From Pelagomonas calceolata (taxonomy: Eukaryota; Sar; Pelagophyceae; Pelagomonadales; Pelagomonadaceae), in the NCBI GenBank assembly GCA_918797485.1, contig CAKKNE010000005.1, forward strand, positions 2,914,001 through 2,978,000: a stretch of 64,000 bases of DNA, read 5' to 3'. Positions 26,814 through 36,138 of this stretch are shown in pieces. Within the stretch, counting starts at the first letter, position 1; the number at the start of each line of letters is the position of its first letter. The notes beneath the pieces were generated by a model. That model saw only the letters and a program-made list of their open reading frames with translations, ran no database searches and was not told the DNA's origin. Position numbers and translations under genes: made by a program.

Positions 26814-27689
26814 TCAGGGGCTGAGTCGCACTCGCGCTCCACTTGGCCTCCTCTCTTCCAGCGGATCCGGGAAGCTGTCCGCCACGTGCTCGACCCAGAT
26901 CCGGAGCGCATCGGGCAGCTTGCTGTTGCGGACGACCATCGCCATGACCGCCGCGCGCCGCATTCGCTCGTATTTCCGGTAACCGCCGGCCTTGGCGACC
27001 CGGTGTAAGTAGATAAGGGCGGCTCTATGCCCCTCGCGCGCCGTGCGCGAATCGTCGTCGGAATCGTCGTCGGACTCGTTGCGGTTGAGTATTTTTTGTA
27101 GGGCGCCCTCATAGTGCCCGATGCAATTTCCGGCGCCGCCGCGCAGCAGGGTTGGCAATACATTCGGATTTCCTGTCATGATGGCGGCACGCATGGGCGT
27201 CATGGATGCGGTGAGCTCCCCCGCCGAAGCCGTGTCGACCACATCGGCGTCGGCGCCAGCGGCAAGGAGCGCGGCGACACCTTGCACGCTGCCCCGTGCC
27301 GCCATATACACCAACGCCGTCAGCCCCGAGCTCAGCGACGCGAGGTTGGGGTCGGCGCCGGCCCGGAGCAGAGCAATGACATTTTGCGTTCTTCCTTTCC
27401 GCGCCGCGAATAGCAACGCAGTCTCTCCGCTAACGGAATCTTTCGCACGCAGATTCGGCTCCGCGCCCGCCGCAATTAGTAGGCGGACGCAGTCCGGCTT
27501 GTCCTGGTGAGCCGCGAGGTGGATCGGAACTATGGACCTAGGTGGCATCGGTGCGTTGAGGTCAAGGCCATTGGAGAGGCATTGGCTGAGCTTTGTGCTA
27601 GTTAGCGTGCCCGCACGGATCTCAGCTTCCAATTGCCATGCATATGCACAGGGGAGCTCGTCCACCGTCGCCTCGTCGACCTCGGCCAT
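26814..27689 (-). CDS. Ankyrin-repeat protein with KYER-type tail
   Basis: About 291 residues from ATG 27689 (the longer frame upstream has no ATG). Repeats: VPIHLAAHQDKPDCVRLLIA, AGAEPNLRAKDSVSGETALL, FAARKGRTQNVIALLRAGAD, TALVYMAARGSVQGVAALLA, MTPMRAAIMTGNPNVLPTLL. An acidic insert (NESDDDSDDDS) precedes the tail GGYRKYERMRRAAVMAMVVR then LPDALRIWVEHVAD, a diverged form of the end domain at 4.5 and 14.6 kb. The first 40 residues may be a helical cap. Scaffold function inferred. Confidence 0.85.
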   Translation of the reverse strand: MAEVDEATVDELPCAYAWQLEAEIRAGTLTSTKLSQCLSNGLDLNAPMPPRSIVPIHLAAHQDKPDCVRLLIAAGAEPNLRAKDSVSGETALLFAARKGRTQNVIALLRAGADPNLASLSSGLTALVYMAARGSVQGVAALLAAGADADVVDTASAGELTASMTPMRAAIMTGNPNVLPTLLRGGAGNCIGHYEGALQKILNRNESDDDSDDDSRTAREGHRAALIYLHRVAKAGGYRKYERMRRAAVMAMVVRNSKLPDALRIWVEHVADSFPDPLEERRPSGARVRLSP

Positions 27690-27813
27690 CGGTGCGGCAG
27701 CTCTAGATGAACCAGGGAGGAGGACTGGGATACTGCTGTTGCTGGCTGCGCGGCACAAATTGATGCCCTCGCGAGCAAAACAAGGCACAACGCACTTGCC
27801 ACGCGAGCTGCTC

Positions 27814-27836
27814 GCTAGTGCCTCATTGCGCTAGGC
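27814..27836 (-). promoter_or_regulatory. Recurrent near-palindromic element, diverged
   Basis: GCTAGTGCCTCATTGCGCTAGGC is not quoted whole elsewhere; arms GCTAGTG and GCTAGGC lie 125 bp from the ankyrin ATG, in the expected orientation. Confidence 0.45.
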
Positions 27837-27859
27837 GCTTTCGTAAACACCCAGTTAAG

Positions 27860-28810
27860 TCAAGACCAAGGATCCGGCGCGACGACGGCGTCGCCCGTGG
27901 AGATGTCGCGCGTCGCGACGCAGACGAGCGCCGGCGCGACGTCGCCCGACGGCACGCGCCCCGTGAACGCCCGGAACGCTGCGTTCGCGTCGCCGTCGCT
28001 CGCGACTAGGGGCACGAGCGCCGTGGGCTCCGCGCTCTCGCCGGCCTCGGCCCGGAAATTGAAGGACCGCACGGCCTGGCCCGTGATGCGCCAGACGTCG
28101 CCGGCGAGCGGCGGCCGCTGCGACGCGATGGCGACGCCGAGGGCGCCGCGCGCGAGGTCCGTGAGCTCGCCGCGGCTCCACGACCGCGAGCCGCCGTCCT
28201 CGTACATCGCCTGCCAAGCCCATTTTTCGGAGAGAAACGCCGGCTTTTCCTCCTCGGGATCGGGCGCTGTCCACGCTCGCCGCGCCGTCGTTTCTAATAT
28301 AGGCAGCAACAACGCGACTGCTTGGTCCACTAATTGTTCATCAGCTTCCACAGACACCGGCTCGTCCCAGAGGAGGCGCGCGTACGGGCCCCAGCGGCTC
28401 GGCACGACGATGCCCGCCGCCGCCGCAGCGTCGCCCTGGCCCCGCCGCGACCGGAAGCCCCGGATTTTCTCCGCCGCGAGGAGGCCCGCCACCGCGACGA
28501 CGCCGAAGCCAGGGCCCGCTTTTTGTGCTATGTCGCGCAGCGGCGGGCCGACGTCCTTGTCGGCGTATGCAGCGACGGGAGAAAGCAGAGCATCATTACC
28601 AATCTCGTAGATCACTTGGTCGGCGTTGTACGCTCGCGCTGCCGTAACCACAAAGTCATCAGCAAGCGTCGCGCGCGAGCCGTCGAGCCCAGGGCAGAGC
28701 GGCACCAGCCACTCTGCAAAGGCAGCGCGCGATGCCACTGGTGCTGTAGTAGTGGCTGAGAGGGCTTGTGCCGCAGCAATGCAGTGCGCAGCTGTGATCA
28801 GTCGCTTCAT
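27860..28810 (-). CDS. SET-domain-like protein with plastid- or ER-type leader
   Basis: About 316 residues from ATG 28810. The first 20 residues (MKRLITAAHCIAAAQALS) form a signal peptide and are followed by SRAAFAEWL, which could be the transit part of a bipartite plastid presequence. The order GPGFGVVAVAGLLAAEKIRG, SRWGPYARLLW and, at the end, ALVPLVASDGD...ALVCVATRDISTGDAVV follows Rubisco-LSMT/SETD-type methyltransferases. The catalytic NHxxxxN-like motif is not obvious, so activity is uncertain. Could be a plastid protein-lysine methyltransferase relative. Confidence 0.5.
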   Translation of the reverse strand: MKRLITAAHCIAAAQALSATTTAPVASRAAFAEWLVPLCPGLDGSRATLADDFVVTAARAYNADQVIYEIGNDALLSPVAAYADKDVGPPLRDIAQKAGPGFGVVAVAGLLAAEKIRGFRSRRGQGDAAAAAGIVVPSRWGPYARLLWDEPVSVEADEQLVDQAVALLLPILETTARRAWTAPDPEEEKPAFLSEKWAWQAMYEDGGSRSWSRGELTDLARGALGVAIASQRPPLAGDVWRITGQAVRSFNFRAEAGESAEPTALVPLVASDGDANAAFRAFTGRVPSGDVAPALVCVATRDISTGDAVVAPDPWS

Positions 28811-29168
28811 AATGCAGCCCAGCGCAGTGGTGCAGCGCTTGGGCTGCAACGCTTGCTCTCCGCTTGCTCTTGGACTTGCACCGCTCTGTTCCGGCACCGA
28901 TGCGGCCCTCCACGCAGCTACCGGTTGGGTTTGTGCAGCGCTTGTGCACTTTTTGCCAGCTGTGAGCAACGAGCTGGTGAGAGCTAGTATCTGTACACGC
29001 TAGCTCTTCACCTTTTGAACTTTACACAGGAAACCTGGAGGCGTGCTACTCCACGGACAGTTCGTTCGTTCGCCACCATCAGACGGATACAAGCTAGTGG
29101 GTCAATTCAGTTAATTATGCTCTGCCAAAATTAAACATAAACACTGTAATGCGTCTCATGGAGTAAAC
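28811..29168. other. Divergent intergenic region with a diverged near-palindrome
   Basis: GAGCTAGTATCTGTACACGC then TAGCTC at 28981-29006 is a diverged copy of the recurrent element, oriented toward the SET-like gene (171 bp). Confidence 0.4.
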
Positions 29169-30731
29169 ATGCAGCCTCTTGGACGTGGTCGCCGCGGCAG
29201 CAAGGTCGCCGCGGCCGTAGCGCGCTTGCAACAGCAAGCCCGGGCGTTCGAGGACGACGAGCAGCAATTTGGTGGTCATCCTCCGTTGTACGACGGCGCG
29301 GACCGCATCCACCCGGCGGAGCCCTGGTCGCCGGAGCGCGCGCGCGAATTTGACCGCCGCCCGGCGGGCGCGCGCGTCGCGCCCGCGCCGCCGCCGGTCG
29401 AGACGCCGCGCAACGGGGTGCCGCCCGAGTACACGCTGCGCAAGGCGCCGCAGACGCCGCCCGACTCGCCGCGGCTCACGTCGCCGACGAGTAAACGGCG
29501 CGCGTTCTCCGCATTGGTCGCGGGCGTCTCCATCGCGCTCGCGGGCGGCGCGATGTACACGGCGACGACGGCAGGCAAAAAAGGCAACCAACCGGCCGTC
29601 GCGCCGACCACAGCACCCCCAACGACGACGACGGCGCCGCCCACGATCACGATGCTCCCGACACCGACGCCGACGCTCAAGCCGACGATGGCGCGCTGGT
29701 TAAGGGGCGTCGTCTGCGACGCGGCTGGCGTAGCAATCCCGAACGCCACCGTAGAGTTGCACTACGGCTACTTTTCGTTTGAAGGGATGCTCTTCGAAGC
29801 AACAACCGATGAAGAGGGCCTCTTCGAGTTCGAGGAGGTTCTTACGGGCGTGTACTACACGCTCGTCGCGCGACTCGACGATAGAGAAAACTTCCGCGTG
29901 ACGAAGACGCCCGTCGTCGCGGACGTCGTGATTCCTTTGCCTCCCGCCAAGAAGGAGGGCCTCGTGGCTCTGCTGAGCTGGGGCGTCGCCGGCGACGACG
30001 GCCGCGTGCCGTCGTCGTTGACTCTGGCCGCGGTCGTCGGTGATTGTGCCGGGAGCTGCCCCGACGTCACGGTGGAATCCTCAAAAGCGGCGCAATACTC
30101 GTCGGCGCTCGACGCCGCGTCGTTGCTGCAGCGGCACGGCTTCGCTTCGTTGCGCATCGAGGGCGCCGGCGACGTGACGCTCGCCGTGGAGATGGCTCCC
30201 GACTCATACGGTAGACTGGAGGCGACGGCGACGTTGATCGTGGACGTCTTCGTCGACGGCGCGAATACGCACCAGTTCTGGCGCCCGCCGAACTGCGTCG
30301 CGGCGACTGTAGCGAGTGGGAGAAACTGTTCGGCCTACGCGAACGCTTCATTCGTCGAGACCGCCGCGGCCTACGCGTGGCAGGGCGCCGCGAATCGCGC
30401 GCGGAGCAAGCTCCTGCGCGTCGCGTGCGGTTCTCTTTCTACGGTTGCCATCGACGGCGGCGCCCCGCACTCACTATCTTCGTTAAACGCGGCGCAGCTG
30501 TACCTCGAGCGGCCCGCGGCGTTGACCGACATTCACGTCGCCTCCTGCGCGGCGTCACCGGACTACGCGTACCGGTACCCGGCCTGGCCCGCGACGCTGT
30601 CGGCGGACCTCGAGCGCCGCCAGCTCGACCGCCTCTGGCGCGGCATGAGCCGCGGCGTTTACCTGTCGGACGGCGGCGAGGCGTTTTCTACGTGGCGCGA
30701 GCGGCACGCTTGGGGCGACGACGACGAGTGA
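29169..30731 (+). CDS. Type II membrane protein with carboxypeptidase-regulatory-like domain
   Basis: 520 residues from ATG 29169. A cytosolic basic leader of about 115 residues precedes one membrane segment (FSALVAGVSIALAGGAMYTA), then a Thr/Pro stalk (TTAPPTTTTAPPTITMLPTP) likely to be O-glycosylated. The lumenal/extracellular part starts with a CNA-B/carboxypeptidase-regulatory-like fold: RGVVCDAAGVAIPNATVELH, TDEEGLFEFEEVLTGVYYTL. The rest (about 250 residues) contains paired Cys (GDCAGSCPD, CVAATVASGRNC) and is unrecognised. Probably a surface or secretory-pathway protein. Confidence 0.7.
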   Translation: MQPLGRGRRGSKVAAAVARLQQQARAFEDDEQQFGGHPPLYDGADRIHPAEPWSPERAREFDRRPAGARVAPAPPPVETPRNGVPPEYTLRKAPQTPPDSPRLTSPTSKRRAFSALVAGVSIALAGGAMYTATTAGKKGNQPAVAPTTAPPTTTTAPPTITMLPTPTPTLKPTMARWLRGVVCDAAGVAIPNATVELHYGYFSFEGMLFEATTDEEGLFEFEEVLTGVYYTLVARLDDRENFRVTKTPVVADVVIPLPPAKKEGLVALLSWGVAGDDGRVPSSLTLAAVVGDCAGSCPDVTVESSKAAQYSSALDAASLLQRHGFASLRIEGAGDVTLAVEMAPDSYGRLEATATLIVDVFVDGANTHQFWRPPNCVAATVASGRNCSAYANASFVETAAAYAWQGAANRARSKLLRVACGSLSTVAIDGGAPHSLSSLNAAQLYLERPAALTDIHVASCAASPDYAYRYPAWPATLSADLERRQLDRLWRGMSRGVYLSDGGEAFSTWRERHAWGDDDE

Positions 30732-30821
30732 GTCCCCCCTGTTGTAGGTTGTTGTTCTCTGGTTTTTCTTCGTTACAGAAGTACAGAACATTAGTCCACA
30801 CAGCCTTGCCCATCCTGTTCC

Positions 30822-31379
30822 CTACCTCTCCCTCGCCACCGCGCAGTCCAGCTCCCACTGCCTCAGGTCCCGCTGCAGGACCCCTTCCTCTCCTCGCCCA
30901 AACCTAGCCGCCGGGCGCGCTTGCCGCACCACGGCTATGGCTTCAGCGGCAGTCATCCCCGGAAACTTCCACACGAGAAAAGCCGCCACCATGGTCGCCG
31001 AGCGGTTCATACCGCCCCGGCAGTGGACCAGCACCACGCCGTCCTCCTTGGCGAGTTCCGCGTTGATCCAGGCGCAAGCTTCCTCCAGAAAAGGCAGGAT
31101 GTGCGCTTCGTCGTCATCCTGAATGGCGACGCGCATGAGCGTTAGCGTGTCGGCCACCTCACGGCAGACTTTTTCGGAGCGGGGCCCGACGGACTGCACT
31201 GCGGTTACTTTCAGCTGCCTCAGGGTAGCGGCGTCGCCGGCGGCTGCCGCGTTGCCGAGATACAGGTTGGGGATGACGCGCCACGCGCCTTTGGCCCGCG
31301 GAATTTTGCGGTTCAGATTGGCGTGCTCGGCAGCATAGGCGATGATTGCGTCCTTCGAGCTGCTGGTAAAGTCGGTCAT
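30822..31379 (-). CDS. Dual-specificity protein phosphatase
   Basis: 185 residues from ATG 31379, the usual size for an atypical DUSP. The active-site loop VLVHCRGGMNRSATMVAAFL fits HCxxGxxRS; Asp in QDDDEAHILPFLEEACAWI is the likely general acid. It starts with the family's substrate-groove sequence WRVIPNLYLGNAAAA. It should remove phosphate from Tyr and Ser/Thr; the substrate is unknown. Convergent with the membrane protein gene (91 bp apart). Confidence 0.9.
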   Translation of the reverse strand: MTDFTSSSKDAIIAYAAEHANLNRKIPRAKGAWRVIPNLYLGNAAAAGDAATLRQLKVTAVQSVGPRSEKVCREVADTLTLMRVAIQDDDEAHILPFLEEACAWINAELAKEDGVVLVHCRGGMNRSATMVAAFLVWKFPGMTAAEAIAVVRQARPAARFGRGEEGVLQRDLRQWELDCAVARER

Positions 31380-31795
31380 CGGTGACTGCTCTGCTTTTTG
31401 TCACGCTGGAGAGGTGCTTCCCTTTTGCTCTGTAAACCCAGCCGTCCGGCTGCCCGCGGAGCTGCCGCTTGGCTGGTAGCTCGGTAGGGGCTGCCTTAGT
31501 GTGTTCTGACGTGTGCGCTACGTTCGTCGCTCTGTTTTGGATACTGGTGCCCTTGATTTTCAGAAGTTTCCGGACCAGGCAGCTAGCGGCTGTAAGACAC
31601 TAGCATCACACCCCCATGCAAACCAGCTCGTAATCGCGCCCGCAAGGCGAAAAAACTGCATCAAGTAGCAGAATTATAGCGCACTTTCGGCTGCGAGCGG
31701 GCACGCGCATCGCTAGCGACGCATAGCTGCGGACTGGGCGCCGTACAAAAAAGAGCAGCGACGCAGCGCGTGAGCGGCGCGCGCGCAACGCAGCG
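31380..31795. other. Divergent intergenic region
   Basis: Apart from the near-palindrome at 31582 nothing is recognised. Confidence 0.35.
31582..31604 (+). promoter_or_regulatory. Recurrent near-palindromic element
   Basis: GCTAGCGGCTG then TAAGACACTAGC, the plus orientation, 192 bp upstream of the GT49 ATG. Confidence 0.65.
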
Positions 31796-32815
31796 ATGCC
31801 GCCGCGAAATTGGCTCGCCGCGCTCGCCGCCGCGGCCGCCGCCGCCCAGAGCCACGACGTCACGCTCGTCACGCAAGCGACGGTCGAGAAGCTCTGGTTA
31901 TTCCCGGAGCTCTGCGAGCGCTGGCGTGGGCCGCTGGCGCTGTCGCTGTGGGTGCCGGACACAGCAGTCGTCGAGCAAGCATATGCCACCGCGTCGCAAG
32001 CGGCGCGAAGCTGCGCCGACGCGACCGACGGCGGCAGCGTCTCTATACACGTGGAAGTCCAGCGCTCCAACGAAGCGTACCCTGTCAATAGATTACGCAA
32101 TATTGGGTTGCGGAGCGTGAACACGTCGCACGTGTTAGTGAGCGACGCGGACTTTCTACCCAGTCGCGGGCTGCGGGACGCGATTCGCGCCAAGGCCCAC
32201 TGGCTCGCGAACGAAAAATTAGCATTGGTCGTGCCCGCGTTCCAGCGCAAGGGCGGACGATGCAAGACGCTGGAGAGCTGTCGCGAGCGCCTCGAGCCGC
32301 TTCCCACGACTGTGCCGGGCCGATTCGGCCAGCTGGCGCGTTGTTTGCGAGAAAAGGACTGTCTTGTGTTCCAGGGCGACAACAGCCCCCAGTCGCACGG
32401 CACGACCGATAGCAGTAGGTGGCTCGAGGGCGACGAGACCGTGCGACCGATCGAATGCTTCCGCTCGAACCGCTACGAGCCCTACGTTGTGGTCTCGATG
32501 GCGCAGATGCCGCTCTATGACGAGCGTTTTGCGGGCTACGGAAAAAATAAAATCCAGCACGTCTCGCATTTGCGGCGGATGGGTTACTTGTTTGCGGTAC
32601 TGCCGCGGCATTTCTTGATTCACGTGCCGCACCCGCGAAGTGGTTCCAAAAAGGAGTGGCTCAACTCGTACCAGACGCACTCCGCCGTGGACACGCTGTA
32701 CACGAAGTTCCTGAAAGAGATCGACGCGCGATACGGCGCGGCGACGCGTGTGCACCTGTGTTCGCAAGTGGATGGGGACTTCCGGCGCGCGAAGAGACGG
32801 TGGGCCGGAGCTTAA
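31796..32815 (+). CDS. GT49-like glycosyltransferase (B4GAT1/LARGE-C type)
   Basis: 339 residues from ATG 31796, with a short Ala-rich hydrophobic N-terminus that may anchor or signal. The family signature is clear: YPVNRLRNIGLRSVNTSHVL, VSDADFLPSRGL (DxD metal site), YEPYVVVSMAQMPLYDERFA, GYGKNKIQHVSHLRRMGYLF, FLIHVPHPRSG. GT49 enzymes add glucuronic acid to xylose-type glycans in the Golgi; donor and acceptor here are inferred. Length fits a bare catalytic domain. Confidence 0.85.
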   Translation: MPPRNWLAALAAAAAAAQSHDVTLVTQATVEKLWLFPELCERWRGPLALSLWVPDTAVVEQAYATASQAARSCADATDGGSVSIHVEVQRSNEAYPVNRLRNIGLRSVNTSHVLVSDADFLPSRGLRDAIRAKAHWLANEKLALVVPAFQRKGGRCKTLESCRERLEPLPTTVPGRFGQLARCLREKDCLVFQGDNSPQSHGTTDSSRWLEGDETVRPIECFRSNRYEPYVVVSMAQMPLYDERFAGYGKNKIQHVSHLRRMGYLFAVLPRHFLIHVPHPRSGSKKEWLNSYQTHSAVDTLYTKFLKEIDARYGAATRVHLCSQVDGDFRRAKRRWAGA

Positions 32816-32822
32816 AATTACA

Positions 32823-34136
32823 CTAAAATTCTCGATTAGGCAGCCCTCCGTCCCGATGGGCTTTCTTCAGTCGTATCACGCGGGCGACGAGGCACGCAGA
32901 AGGGTTCGAGCCCGTGACGGGCCCCGCGTCCATCGCAGCGAGCTTCACGGCCAGCGGCGACTCGTTGAAAAGTGACGAGGCGGCGCCGTCGACGCCGGCC
33001 GCCGCGATCCAATCGCTACAGCGCTGCGCCGGCGACACGTCGTACGAAGGTATCCCTGGCATATACGGCATCGCTGGTGCCGCCGGCGCCGCGGGGGCCA
33101 CGCGTTGTCGTTTGAGGTTTCCCTCGATGGCGCGCATCGCCTGGAGCGCGGCGCTTACGGCGTCGCTCGGGCCGCCACTTGATGGTGGCGGCGCGTACGT
33201 CTGATTCCGCGGCGAGCCTCCGCCGAAGCCGCCGCCCAGGGGCGGCCCGACATCGGGTGGTCGCCAACCCGAAGCACCGCTGCTGGGCGCCGCGGCAAAA
33301 CCGCTACTCCGCGGCGAGCCGCCGAGGGGCGGTCCCACGTCTGGCGGCCGCCACCCGTTCGTCGGCGGGCCCATTGTCGCGGGCGGCGGCGCGCTAGGAG
33401 CAGCGGGAGGCATCCAGCCCGACGACGGCGGCGCGCCGGGAGCCGCGTGGACGTACTTACAGCTGTCGCCGCGCGTGCATCGTCCATTCTGGAAATCGCG
33501 GCAGATGCCGTTCACGTCGGCGGCAGGAGGCATCCAGGTCGCCGCGGGCGGCGGCGCGCCTGGAGCCGCGTGGACGTACTTGCAGCTGTCGCCGCGCGTG
33601 CATCGTCCGTTCTGGAAGTCGCGGCACACGTCCTTCAGGCCGAAATTCGGCGGCGGCGGCGCGTACATCGCCCCGTTTGGTGGCGGCATTTGGTAGCCGC
33701 CGGGACGCGGGGCGGAAGGTTGGAAGGCCGGCGCGCGCGCTGGTGCGCCGGTCAGCAGCGCGTCGAGGTCGCCGGCCGGCCGATTTACGATGCCGACGCC
33801 GGGCGGCGCGGGCGGCGGCGATGCACCGACGGGCGTCGCGGGTCGCACCTCAAAGTGCTTCCCGTCGAGCTGGTGGCAAAATTTATCCCTCGCTTGATCA
33901 TCAACGGCTGCGGCGACGGCTCTCACATCCATGGTCACGAAACCAAATCCGCGGCTTCTAGTTGTGTGGCGATCATACATAACCTCGCACATCTCTACTT
34001 TGTAGGGCGCGTACTTCGTCTCGAAGTATTTGACGAGCTTATCGGAGTCCGTCATCTGTGATAATCCGCCGAGGAAGCATTTCGCTGTCGCTGGTCCACT
34101 TGCACTTGATGCGGCACCTCGCGGCCTCTTACCCAT
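32823..34136 (-). CDS. RNA-binding protein with RRM and two CCCH fingers
   Basis: 437 residues from ATG 34136. RRM at about 18-98: RNP2 CFLGGLS and RNP1 SRGFGFVTM. Two nearly identical CCCH fingers follow (CRDFQNGRCTRGDSCKYVHA twice, 41 residues apart), produced by a 123-bp tandem duplication. The remainder is Pro/Gly/Ala rich (GWRPPDVGPPLGG repeated) and ends with a helical part. The layout suggests mRNA processing or stability. A single exon covers everything. Confidence 0.88.
   Translation of the reverse strand: MGKRPRGAASSASGPATAKCFLGGLSQMTDSDKLVKYFETKYAPYKVEMCEVMYDRHTTRSRGFGFVTMDVRAVAAAVDDQARDKFCHQLDGKHFEVRPATPVGASPPPAPPGVGIVNRPAGDLDALLTGAPARAPAFQPSAPRPGGYQMPPPNGAMYAPPPPNFGLKDVCRDFQNGRCTRGDSCKYVHAAPGAPPPAATWMPPAADVNGICRDFQNGRCTRGDSCKYVHAAPGAPPSSGWMPPAAPSAPPPATMGPPTNGWRPPDVGPPLGGSPRSSGFAAAPSSGASGWRPPDVGPPLGGGFGGGSPRNQTYAPPPSSGGPSDAVSAALQAMRAIEGNLKRQRVAPAAPAAPAMPYMPGIPSYDVSPAQRCSDWIAAAGVDGAASSLFNESPLAVKLAAMDAGPVTGSNPSACLVARVIRLKKAHRDGGLPNREF
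33420..33660. repeat. 123-bp tandem duplication encoding two CCCH fingers
   Basis: AGCCGCGTGGACGTACTT at 33441 and again at 33564; the units differ by few bases, so the duplication is fairly recent or conserved by gene conversion. Confidence 0.85.
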
Positions 34137-34506
34137 GTTTTGCGGGAGGGGTTGGGCGGGCCCGCGACGTAATTAGCCTGAGCCTGAGCCTGCTTTGTTT
34201 TCTGCTGCTGCGGAGCCACGGGGCGCGCTCGTTGAGCCGCAGCCGTTTCAGTCGTGCTATAGACTGTCAGAACGAATGCGACGACCACTGAACGACGCGC
34301 ACCGAGACCACTAATCGCGCGCTGGCAATCGAGAGCCAGAGCTCGAGCTCAAAAATCGGGTTTTGGAGGTTTGTCGAAGGCCGCAAAAACGCACAAGATG
34401 ACGAGGCAACGATGCCCGTACGCGGTTGGCGTCGTGTTTTTGCCGCGTTTTGGCGTTTCTTTGGTTACCGCGCACGTCCGCGATAAGGGAACTAACGACA
34501 ATATCC
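34137..34506. other. Intergenic
   Basis: Between two minus-strand genes. A short (CCTGAG)n-like tract at 34177-34194; no near-palindrome and no gene seen. Confidence 0.35.
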
Positions 34507-35649
34507 TTACTTAAACAGACTCGCCACCAGCATATCAACGTCCACCGGCGGCGGCGCGCGCGGCACGGGGAACATGAAGTTCTTCAGCTTCTCGTGGGCC
34601 TCGAAGCGCAGGCCGCGGCCCTTCGAGCCTCGAGACACGCCGCCGCCCGAGGAGCGCTGCTGCATTGGCACGGCGCTGCCGCCTTTGCGCGAACCGCTCC
34701 GGGACGCGTAGTCGCGGAGCCACGCCTTGTATAAGCCGGCGTCGTCGTAGAACTCGACGTTCGGCGAGCCGTCGGGCCTCTTCGGGTGCATCTTCTTCCG
34801 CGCGCGCTCCTCGTCCTGCGTCGCGGCGAGGCGCGCCTGTTCGAAGGGGCCCAAATTGGTCGCTTTCAGCCCCATGGAAGCCTGCGCCGCCCCGAGATGC
34901 GTCTTCCTTCGCCACGCCTCGGCCGCGGCCTCCCACTTCGGCCGCTTCTGCCGGTGACCCTCTTCTAATTCCTCCCACAACGCGTCGGCGTCGGCGATGT
35001 CCCGCTCGCGCTCTTCGACGCCCGACGCCGCGTCGCGCAGCTCCAAGAACGCGGCGCAGAGCTGCTGGCACGCCGCCGCCGCGTCGGGGTCGCATTGGCC
35101 CGGTTCTACTTTTGCTGCCGCCCTTAGCGCCCCTTCCAGCAACACCCGGAACTCCAAGACGTCCGCTTCCAAGTCGGCGTGAGCGCGAGCGCAGCGCGCC
35201 GCTCGGGTCTTCGCGGGTGCCTTCTCCGCGGCCTTCGCGGCGCCCGCCTGGTCCTCGGCGTCGAAGGAGTCCAGCAGATCGTCGACGCCGTCGTCCGTCT
35301 TGCTGAAGACGCTCATCTGCCGGGTCGCTTGCGGCTCATCGCTCTCGTCGCTCTCGTCGTTGTCGTCGTCACCGTAAATCGCTTCGTCGATGTCGTCGTC
35401 GTCCTCAGCGACCACGTCGTCGTCGCCACTATCGAGTCCGTCGTCAAACAACTCCGCGCGCGACGACTTCGCCAGGCCCACGGGGGCCTCTCCATCATCA
35501 ACGAGGCGCCGCTTGGGGATCACGGCCAGGTCCTCGCCCGCCTTGAAACCCGTTGACGTCCGCGCAGCGGTGCCGTCGTCGAAGTTCGTCGCGTCCTCGG
35601 GGTCGACTTCGGGTGCGGGTGCCAAGAGGCTCTCTACCAGTGCATTCAT
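34507..35649 (-). CDS. AATF: AATF/Bfr2-like ribosome biogenesis protein
   Basis: 380 residues from ATG 35649. Acidic first third (DDDVVAEDDDDIDEAIYGDD), then the AATF-Che1 region (FRVLLEGALRAA) with the WEAAAEAWRRKTHLG stretch and the C-terminal TRAUB domain (FYDDAGLYKAWLRDYASR, SKGRGLRFEAHEKLKNFMFP). The yeast orthologue Bfr2 acts with Enp2 and Lcp5 in the small-subunit processome, in the nucleolus. The length is shorter than human AATF (560) because linkers are short. Single exon. Confidence 0.85.
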   Translation of the reverse strand: MNALVESLLAPAPEVDPEDATNFDDGTAARTSTGFKAGEDLAVIPKRRLVDDGEAPVGLAKSSRAELFDDGLDSGDDDVVAEDDDDIDEAIYGDDDNDESDESDEPQATRQMSVFSKTDDGVDDLLDSFDAEDQAGAAKAAEKAPAKTRAARCARAHADLEADVLEFRVLLEGALRAAAKVEPGQCDPDAAAACQQLCAAFLELRDAASGVEERERDIADADALWEELEEGHRQKRPKWEAAAEAWRRKTHLGAAQASMGLKATNLGPFEQARLAATQDEERARKKMHPKRPDGSPNVEFYDDAGLYKAWLRDYASRSGSRKGGSAVPMQQRSSGGGVSRGSKGRGLRFEAHEKLKNFMFPVPRAPPPVDVDMLVASLFK

Positions 35650-36138
35650 GCTGCAGGGCTGGTGGCGATGATGCTGTGCACTCGTTTGCACCTGTGCAAT
35701 TTAAGTGCCTAGCATCCGCAGCGCTGCGGCCTTGAAGGAACAGACGCACTGCAGAGCCCGCTCGTGGTGCAAAAATCGCCGGCGCAGGCAAGAGCTAGCT
35801 AGCGGCCTGTAAGACACTAGCTGGCAACCCGTGATCCGAAAGCCTTTCTATGCGTTGTTCCATCGTGTTTCACAGCTTACGCTTCGTCTTAACCGTCGGA
35901 TTGACGGTACGCGGACCCGCACGCCAGAACATCTCATAATCCGCACGCCAGACTACCGAGTAAAGTTTACGCGCCCCTCAAGCGGGAGCCACGGGGGCCC
36001 TAGGGTTGTCATTTCGTTGGGACGGGGACCGCTCGGAATCCAGGGACGGGGAAGCGGGTACAGGTCGTTGTGAGTTCCCGGAGGACGGTGAGTACCGCGA
36101 CCACGATCTGGACGGGTGAGGCATACGTCGGCCCGAGA
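35650..36138. other. Intergenic between two minus-strand genes
   Basis: Holds a near-palindrome at 35798; 35900-35955 has a local repeat of CCGCACGCCAGA. Otherwise nothing recognised. Confidence 0.35.
35798..35821. promoter_or_regulatory. Recurrent near-palindromic element, unexpected orientation
   Basis: GCTAGCGGCCTG then TAAGACACTAGC, 149 bp from the AATF ATG but in the plus orientation, one of two clear exceptions to the orientation rule. Confidence 0.55.
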
